From assembly GCF_052156535.1 (NCBI RefSeq), contig NZ_JBQKUP010000030.1, forward strand, positions 5,274-69,273: a stretch of 64,000 nucleotides of DNA. Reading direction: 5' to 3'. Shown here in pieces: positions 58,938 through 64,000 of this stretch. The notes below the pieces were generated by a model. The model searched no databases and had not been told where the DNA came from. It worked only from the letters and a program-made list of their open reading frames with translations. Every line of letters starts with the position of its first letter. Positions within the stretch are counted from its first letter, which is position 1. The position numbers and the translations under genes were made by a program. Origin of the DNA: Nitrospira_E sp052156535 (GTDB lineage: Bacteria > Nitrospirota > Nitrospiria > Nitrospirales > UBA8639).

Positions 58938-59807
58938 GTGACAAAAGTTTTGCCATCCGAAATGGGAGTCATTCAGTCGTTGTGGCGCTATCCAGTCAAG
59001 TCGATGAGAGGTGAGGCCTTATCCCTTGCTCAGGTTACTGGTCACGGACTTGTCGGAGATCGTGCCTATGCCATCCTGGACCGTGCTGATGGCAAAGTGG
59101 CCACGGCCAAAAATCCGAAAAAATGGCCCGATATGTTTGCCTTCCAGGCAACGTTCCTGGAGCCGTCTGGAGATAAAGAGCCTGGATCTCGCATCCGCAT
59201 TACGCTGTCTGACGGCACAATGGTTACCAGTGAGCAAACGGATCTGTCCCAGGTCCTTTCCAAAGCTTTGAACCGTGAGGTCACCCTCGCGCTCATCGAA
59301 GGTGGGAAGGTGACCGGCGTTCAATCACCCATGCCTGAAACCTGGATTGCGCAGTCTGAGGAATACTGGCCTGACATGGATGGTCGCGAGAAACGGGACA
59401 CCGTTACGGATTTCTCTCTTCCAACCGGCACGTTTTTCGATGCCGCGATGGTGCATCTTCTGACCACGGGCACGCTTAATCAGCTTCGTGAGGCGTATCC
59501 GGAAGGGCGTTTTGAGGTGCCGCGGTTTCGGCCGAACTTGGTTGTGGACACTGGAGCCGATGAGCAAGGCTTTTTCGAACAGGGGTGGATTGGTCAGACG
59601 CTCGGCATTGGGGAGAAAGTGCGGTTGAAGATTACCGGCTCATGCGGTCGGTGTGTCATGACGACGTTAGCGCAAGGAGGACTTCCCAAGGATACCGGGA
59701 TTTTACGCACGGCGGTCCAACATAATCTTGGCAATGTGGGGGTCTATGCTTCAGTCATACAGGGCGGCCCGATTCGAATCGGGGATGGTGTACGTTTGGA
59801 GAAATGA
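58938..59807 (+). CDS. MOSC-domain protein
   Basis: A 289-residue protein with an N-terminal beta-barrel MOSC domain (SLWRYPVKSMRGEALSLAQVTGHGLVGDRAYAI) and a C-terminal MOSC core whose GSCGRCVMTTLAQGGLPKDTGILRT holds the conserved cysteine proposed to bind the molybdenum-cofactor sulfur. Relatives (YcbX, mARC-like) reduce N-hydroxylated compounds or transfer sulfur to Moco enzymes. Start is GTG at 58938 with AAGGAGA 9 bases upstream. A partner electron carrier is not fused. Confidence 0.85.
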   Translation: MTKVLPSEMGVIQSLWRYPVKSMRGEALSLAQVTGHGLVGDRAYAILDRADGKVATAKNPKKWPDMFAFQATFLEPSGDKEPGSRIRITLSDGTMVTSEQTDLSQVLSKALNREVTLALIEGGKVTGVQSPMPETWIAQSEEYWPDMDGREKRDTVTDFSLPTGTFFDAAMVHLLTTGTLNQLREAYPEGRFEVPRFRPNLVVDTGADEQGFFEQGWIGQTLGIGEKVRLKITGSCGRCVMTTLAQGGLPKDTGILRTAVQHNLGNVGVYASVIQGGPIRIGDGVRLEK

Positions 59808-60079
59808 ATGATTTGTGAAGTTATGTTTGCCTGTGTCGGTATGAAAGTTCATCAACGCCACCAGATTTGTGTTGGGTAAATCAGGAGCTGGAAATTTCCC
59901 GTTTGACTCTGCAACGGTTGACGAAGTCAGAGCCTATTGAGGGTGACCGCGAAGGTTCTCGGGTGCCATGTCAGCGGATTTTAATGGATCTCTGCTGTTG
60001 GAATTGGTCTTTTTCCCCTCTCATCTAACCCGCTTGTTGGTATCCGTGATTTTTGAGTTTTTTAGCATGCATCCGTAAG

Positions 60080-60670
60080 ATGCGTGTGAAAATGACTTTT
60101 TCTCTTATCACCGATCCTAAAAAAAAGCTTCTTTCCATCATTGCGTTCTTTCTCCTGCTGTATGTGATAGTTGCACTAACCGGCCTGCGATCCCATCTGT
60201 CGCCTGATGTCATTCAGGCATTATTTTTTGCGTATCCGGTTTGGGGTCTTGTGCTGTTTTGCCTGGCCTTCAGCTTCGGCAATCTGTTGTATGTGCCAGG
60301 ATGGATCTTTTTAGTCGGGGCCGTCTTTGCGTTGGGGAAAGAATGGGGTGGGGTTGCGACCTTGATGGCCGCGATGTGTTCTTCGACGATCAGTTTTCTC
60401 CTGATTCGTGCGGTTGGTGGAACGGCGCTTCGGAGCTTCAATCATCGGTGGGCCGACACGATTTTCTCCCATCTGGATGACCGTCCAATTCTATCGGTAG
60501 CGTTCTTGCGGCTGCTGTTTCAGACCTTGCCCGCTCTAAATTATGCCCTGGCCCTTGCGGACATTCGCTTTCGCGATTATCTGGTTGGAACTGCTTTAGG
60601 GTTACCCCTTCCTATTTTTCTGTATTGTTATTTTTTCGAACTGATTTTCCAGCATCTTCTGAATAGGTAA
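60080..60670 (+). CDS. TVP38/TMEM64-family (DedA-like) membrane protein
   Basis: A 196-residue membrane protein with about five hydrophobic segments. FSFGNLLYVPGWIFLVGAVFALGKEWGG and FLLIRAVGG are the conserved (S/G)xxxxxPG and GR regions of the VTT/SNARE-associated domain; FLRLLFQTLPALNYALALADI is the second re-entrant segment. Members flip phospholipids or undecaprenyl phosphate. The ATG at 60080 is preferred over a TTG at 60053; ribosome site is weak. Confidence 0.75.
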   Translation: MRVKMTFSLITDPKKKLLSIIAFFLLLYVIVALTGLRSHLSPDVIQALFFAYPVWGLVLFCLAFSFGNLLYVPGWIFLVGAVFALGKEWGGVATLMAAMCSSTISFLLIRAVGGTALRSFNHRWADTIFSHLDDRPILSVAFLRLLFQTLPALNYALALADIRFRDYLVGTALGLPLPIFLYCYFFELIFQHLLNR

Positions 60671-60772
60671 GCGGGCATCGACATGTGTGGAATGTGGGTG
60701 AAGAGGAAAAATGGTTTCACAAAACTTCTAAGGCTTGCTCACTGGTAACGAATGATTTCCCCAGATTCAAAT

Positions 60773-60811
60773 TCCTCTCCTTTGTAAGGAGAGGATAGGT
60801 GGGGTAGAGTC
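60773..60811 (+). repeat. Hairpin repeat, copy 3
   Basis: CCTCTCCTT-TGT-AAGGAGAGG, a 9-pair stem with 3-base loop, followed by AGGTGGGGTAGAGTC, the same tail as the copy at 20126. Confidence 0.5.
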
Positions 60812-60859
60812 CGTGGGTTATCAGCCAACAACAACCGGGCAGACATTGAAGACACAAAA

Positions 60860-61804
60860 ATGATTACTGAATTTATCGTGACGGGGGGGGAAACCCGCAA
60901 GCGCCTTGATCAATTTTTGGTCAACCGTGAGCGGGACATATCCCGTTCACGGTTACAACGCTTGATTGAGTTGGGACGGATCCGTGTCAATGACAGGATG
61001 GTCAAGCCGAGTCACACCATTAAACCAGGCGATCACATTACGATGGATGTTCCCCAGCCGGGACCCCTCCTGGTCGACGGGAAGGCTATGACATTGGATA
61101 TCTTACACGAGGATGAAGTCCTCCTGGTGCTGAACAAGCCTGCGGGAGTGGTGGTGCATCCCGCGTCGGGGAACTGGGAGGGCACCGTGATCAATGCACT
61201 GTTGGCCCATGTTCAAAACCATACCGATGCAGAAATGTCTCTTGGAAAAACCATGCAGCCGGGACTAGTCCATCGACTGGATAAAGACACCTCCGGGGTG
61301 ATGGTGGTCGCTAAAACCGATTATGCCCATCGTACTCTGGCGACACAGTTTGAAAAACACTCGATCACCCGGATCTACGAGGCACTTGTTTGGGGGGTAC
61401 CCCGGCAGCAGCAGGGGGTGATCGAGTTACCCATCGGGCGGGATCGGAGAGAAACAAAAAAGGTTTCATCCAACACCGCACAGCCACAACGAGCGGTCAC
61501 GGAGTATCGGGTGGAACAAATATTTGGTGACCTGGCCTCACAGGTCATGTTGTTTCCATGCACAGGGCGGACACATCAGCTTCGGGTTCATTTGGCGTCC
61601 TTAGGGTGCCCGATTTTTGGGGATGAGACGTATGGCGGTCAGAAAGTATGCCGGATTATGGAGATCGACATTCCACGGGTGATGCTTCATGCACGCACAC
61701 TGGGTTTTCAGCATCCCGTATCTGGAATATTTCAGGAATATTCCGTAGGCCTTCCGTTGGACATGCAAGGGATCTGTCAGGCGTTGCTCAACAAAAAATC
61801 GTGA
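60860..61804 (+). CDS. RluD-family 23S rRNA pseudouridine synthase
   Basis: A 314-residue RNA-modifying enzyme. The S4 RNA-binding domain (about 13-70, RKRLDQFLVNRERDISRSRLQRLIELGRIRVNDR) is followed by the synthase domain: LVLNKPAGVVVHPA, GLVHRLDKDTSGVMVVAKTD with catalytic Asp141, and the C-terminal PCTGRTHQLRVHLASLGCPIFGDETYGG. RluD makes the pseudouridines of helix 69 in the large rRNA; the RluC branch is possible too. Independent transcription unit. Confidence 0.88.
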   Translation: MITEFIVTGGETRKRLDQFLVNRERDISRSRLQRLIELGRIRVNDRMVKPSHTIKPGDHITMDVPQPGPLLVDGKAMTLDILHEDEVLLVLNKPAGVVVHPASGNWEGTVINALLAHVQNHTDAEMSLGKTMQPGLVHRLDKDTSGVMVVAKTDYAHRTLATQFEKHSITRIYEALVWGVPRQQQGVIELPIGRDRRETKKVSSNTAQPQRAVTEYRVEQIFGDLASQVMLFPCTGRTHQLRVHLASLGCPIFGDETYGGQKVCRIMEIDIPRVMLHARTLGFQHPVSGIFQEYSVGLPLDMQGICQALLNKKS

Positions 61805-61991
61805 ATGGTCATGTCTTTGTTCCTCTCCTGGATATTTCATTAATCCTCGTCAAGTTTTTTCTCATCTGACCGTTACAATCGAGAGAGATCCCTGAAGAGA
61901 ATTTCACCTGACTTGAACTGCAATGGGTGGGGACAGGTTGAGCTTCTAGGGATTTCCGTAATCAATACACATCGAGAAAGAATGCATCAGA

Positions 61992-62387
61992 ATGTGGCGT
62001 AAGATCCTCGTGCTATTGGTGGCGGTGATGGCCGGGTATGTGTCCAATGTGTCCAGCCAAGCGGCTTGTCTAGAGAATGCCACGTTCTGGTATTCCCATG
62101 TGATGATGTCGAGTCAGCCATTTTTTGTGAAACTGGAACCGGGGCAGGATCATGTTCGTCGAGCTCTGGATACGGTCGATGCCCCATATACCGCGTTGCG
62201 TTCAGATTTTGATCAACAAGCCTATCCACGAGTCGTCATTACCACCAGCTTTTGGTTTCCCTTCATTGTTTCTGAACATTTTCATACCGAAGGTGATGGT
62301 GCAAGGCGGATCGATTTCACTGCTCACTATCTGGGGTTGTTTGGCTTTGCCCTATCCATAGGCGATTCGGTTGAGATTGCCGCATAA
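61992..62387 (+). CDS. Exported hypothetical protein
   Basis: A 131-residue protein with a signal peptide (ILVLLVAVMAGYVSNVSSQA) and a mature part containing NATFWYSHVMMSSQPFFV and VVITTSFWFPFIVSEHFHTEGDGARRIDF. No family is recognised. Possibly periplasmic. The ribosome site is weak. Confidence 0.45.
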   Translation: MWRKILVLLVAVMAGYVSNVSSQAACLENATFWYSHVMMSSQPFFVKLEPGQDHVRRALDTVDAPYTALRSDFDQQAYPRVVITTSFWFPFIVSEHFHTEGDGARRIDFTAHYLGLFGFALSIGDSVEIAA

Positions 62388-62474
62388 ATCCTATGTAGGG
62401 ATGGACATGCATTTCCCATTCACTGGAGGTTTAAAAAAAACAGGGGCTTTCGCAATTTCAATAAAAAATGGGAA

Positions 62475-63629
62475 TCACGCTTGGCGGACAGATTTGGCTT
62501 TCTGTTGAATTGTGAGAATAATGAATTCAGCAGGTTTGAGTGGAGCGAACCCTATCATGATGTTGACGACACCAGAAGTCTGGTCAGCGGATGAAATGGT
62601 ATCCGGTCCGCAGTTGACAAAATAGGCCTCCTGGGATTTTTGCCCTTGAAAGGCCCCCTGCCGGAAGAGTGTTTGGAGAAATACCTCAATCGCTTGTCGA
62701 ATGTGAGACCAAAGGGTTTGGTCGTTCGGTTCATCTACTACCCACCCTAATCCATGTTGTATGCTTGATTCCAGAAACAAAGCCAGACGCCGGACGGAAA
62801 GATACTGCCACTCTCTGTTGGATGACAGGGTTCGTGCACCCCACGCGACAACCTGTGACGGGGAAGTTTGTCGGATTGGATTGATACCCAATTGAGTGAG
62901 TTGTCCCATTTCCGGTTGCGTCAGTGTCCGCTCGATACCCAGAATGCCATGAAGGATGGCCGCCGTTCCTGCCGGGGCCTTCCATACTCCTCGTTGTTGA
63001 TCCGTCCTGGCCCATACCCCAACCATTGCTCCGCTGGCGGGGATGTGCAGAGGTGCTTTCTTAAGTGACTGGGGGACTTGGACATGCGGAACGTACATGG
63101 CCACATTTGGATGGTGAATGCCTGATTGCTGATTTAACCAGGTGGTCAGAGCCCTGACCGTTTGTCGGGGGGCATCGCGTTGAGGGACATCCAGGACATA
63201 CATCGCTCGGTGTTTGGCAACAAGAGCAATGGCTGCGTGCATGACTTTGATTGCATGGGTATCCGGGAGCTGTTCGGTTTGAGGGATGAACAAAATATTG
63301 AAATCCTCTACGTGGTCTAGAAGAGAAAGGCCTTGCAGAAAGGGAGACCCACATTTGATCTGTTCTGTTCCAATGCGTACCACCCAAATGGCTTTTCCTC
63401 CATTGTCAAAAAATTGTTTGATGCAAAGGGAGGAATGGGCCTCTTTTTCCCGTCCCCCATATTCTTTCTCAAATGCTTCCCATGTCCGGACCTGTTGTGG
63501 AGACGTCATCGACCCCTTTGAAAATGAGCCGATGATGGCCGCGGTTGAAGTGGAGGCCGGCTTGATCGTGGGAGGGAGGAATGACGGTTTGTGGACAGAT
63601 GCGACAGGTGTCGAGTGATTTTTTTTCAT
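62475..63629 (-). CDS. Contractile-tail sheath protein
   Basis: A 384-residue tail-sheath homologue. The C-terminal third is diagnostic: YLSVRRLALFLESSIQHGLGWVVDEPNDQTLWSHIRQAIEVFLQTLFRQGAFQG and SQEAYFVNCGPDTISSADQTSGVVNIMIGFAPLKPAEFIILTI match the (N/S)VRRL.LFIE.SI, EPN..LW..IR and APxKPAEF signature of phage and extracellular contractile injection systems. The N-terminal half is variable. No other tail, baseplate or tube gene is in the window, and the 3' side holds an unrelated gene, so it is either a lone sheath or the last gene of a cluster beyond 64000. Confidence 0.82.
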   Translation of the reverse strand: MKKNHSTPVASVHKPSFLPPTIKPASTSTAAIIGSFSKGSMTSPQQVRTWEAFEKEYGGREKEAHSSLCIKQFFDNGGKAIWVVRIGTEQIKCGSPFLQGLSLLDHVEDFNILFIPQTEQLPDTHAIKVMHAAIALVAKHRAMYVLDVPQRDAPRQTVRALTTWLNQQSGIHHPNVAMYVPHVQVPQSLKKAPLHIPASGAMVGVWARTDQQRGVWKAPAGTAAILHGILGIERTLTQPEMGQLTQLGINPIRQTSPSQVVAWGARTLSSNREWQYLSVRRLALFLESSIQHGLGWVVDEPNDQTLWSHIRQAIEVFLQTLFRQGAFQGQKSQEAYFVNCGPDTISSADQTSGVVNIMIGFAPLKPAEFIILTIQQKAKSVRQA

Positions 63630-64000
63630 AAGAAGCCGTACTATCTCCTTCTGTGGATTTTAGGCTCAAAGAGGATGAACATCGTTATGAATCTGAAAAT
63701 GGCTATGGAATCGTATTGCATTCATGGGCCTCAGGACGAACAGCCTGTTACGTCCTGCACCAGTTTATAATAATTTGTTCGCCTTGAGCGCGGAGTTTGG
63801 CGCGGTAGTCGAAAGAGAGTGAAAATCTCAACGATCTTTTGGAGATATTTAAGAGACTTCATAAAATTTTGCTCTTGGATACCCCCCAGCTTGCTGGGGG
63901 GAGGAAAAGAGCAAGCCCGCGAAGCGGGCTGAGTTTGGTATTCTTCCATGCATGAGTCTCAAACGAACCAGAGGCGCTGTTTACGATCTCAAGTATCATG
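63630..64000. other. Gene-free end of window with REP-like element
   Basis: 371 bases upstream of the sheath gene with no supported frame; AAGGAG at about 63650 may be the sheath ribosome site though 15 bases from its ATG. Contains the double hairpin at 63871-63930. Confidence 0.45.
63871..63930. repeat. REP-like double hairpin
   Basis: Hairpin 1: CCCCCCAGC-TT-GCTGGGGGG (63882-63901), extended by outer arms GCTCTT (63871-63876) and AAGAGC (63907-63912). Hairpin 2: AGCCCGC-GAA-GCGGGCT (63914-63930). Two GC-rich palindromes in close tandem are typical of REP/BIME elements; either could also end transcription. Confidence 0.6.

Noticed and set aside
1..64000. tRNA, rRNA and CRISPR arrays
   Set aside because: Read for T-loop-like GGTTCGAATCC patterns and evenly spaced direct repeats; none was found that folds or repeats convincingly.

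Overview
The window reads as about 64 kb of a mid-GC (roughly 50%) Gram-negative bacterial chromosome. It carries many lipoprotein and outer-membrane signals, strong AGGAGG-type ribosome sites and densely packed operons. The intergenic repeat at 12985-13105 (ends GGAGTGTT.AAAAA) and the gene mix remind me, from memory only, of Nitrospira-type Nitrospirota; this placement is an inference. No rRNA, tRNA or CRISPR array was seen.

Layout. 1-5 kb: mixed small genes (FNR-like oxidoreductase, zinc-ribbon protein, TPR lipoprotein, MurG-like glycosyltransferase, J-domain protein). 5.4-8.5 kb: divergent enoyl-CoA hydratase and long acyl-CoA dehydrogenase around an AT-rich promoter region. 8.8-12.9 kb: a membrane-anchored PilJ/PAS/sigma-54 activator, a STAS protein and two exported or membrane proteins of unknown function. 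13-20 kb: an accessory-looking stretch with a MITE-like repeat, a decayed toxin-antitoxin pair, an Fe-S HhH-GPD glycosylase, a frameshifted gene remnant, an orphan protein with a HEPN-type RNxxxH motif, and an indoleamine 2,3-dioxygenase homologue.

The centre (20.4-41.3 kb) is a large catabolic region made of two divergent operons that share the AT-rich region 33985-34300. Leftward: a haem-oxygenase-like diiron protein, acyl-CoA ligase, 2-oxoacid dehydrogenase E1alpha/E1beta/E2, thiolase, 3-hydroxybutyryl-CoA dehydrogenase, a B12 acyl-CoA mutase (separate large and small subunits), an MBL hydrolase, an SCP2-type thiolase with its DUF35 partner, and MeaB. The mutase carries Phe85 and Gln203, the isobutyryl-CoA mutase signature rather than the methylmalonyl-CoA mutase Tyr/Arg pair. 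Together with the acyl-CoA dehydrogenase and enoyl-CoA hydratase at 5.4-8.5 kb this spells a route from a branched 2-oxoacid (valine-derived) through isobutyryl-CoA and n-butyryl-CoA to acetyl-CoA. Rightward: a single-domain HPPD-like VOC enzyme, homogentisate dioxygenase, fumarylacetoacetase-family hydrolase, a PRTase-like protein, and PrpD, PrpB and citrate/methylcitrate synthase. The region therefore looks dedicated to branched-chain and aromatic amino acid or propionate catabolism.

41.5-50.7 kb: an XRE regulator, a second FNR-like oxidoreductase with a decayed partial copy 2.2 kb downstream, a DUF481 outer-membrane protein, a methyltransferase, an SRAP peptidase, and small envelope proteins including two tandem BON lipoproteins. 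50.8-56.1 kb: a leftward mutagenesis cassette (LexA-like repressor, ImuB, DnaE2) with a perfect palindrome abutting the repressor start codon. 56.4-64 kb: TerC with a structured leader, a MarR regulator with a palindromic operator divergent from a CPVC thioredoxin-like protein and a lipoprotein globin, a MOSC protein, a TVP38-family membrane protein, an RluD-type pseudouridine synthase, and a lone contractile-tail sheath protein beside a REP-like double hairpin.
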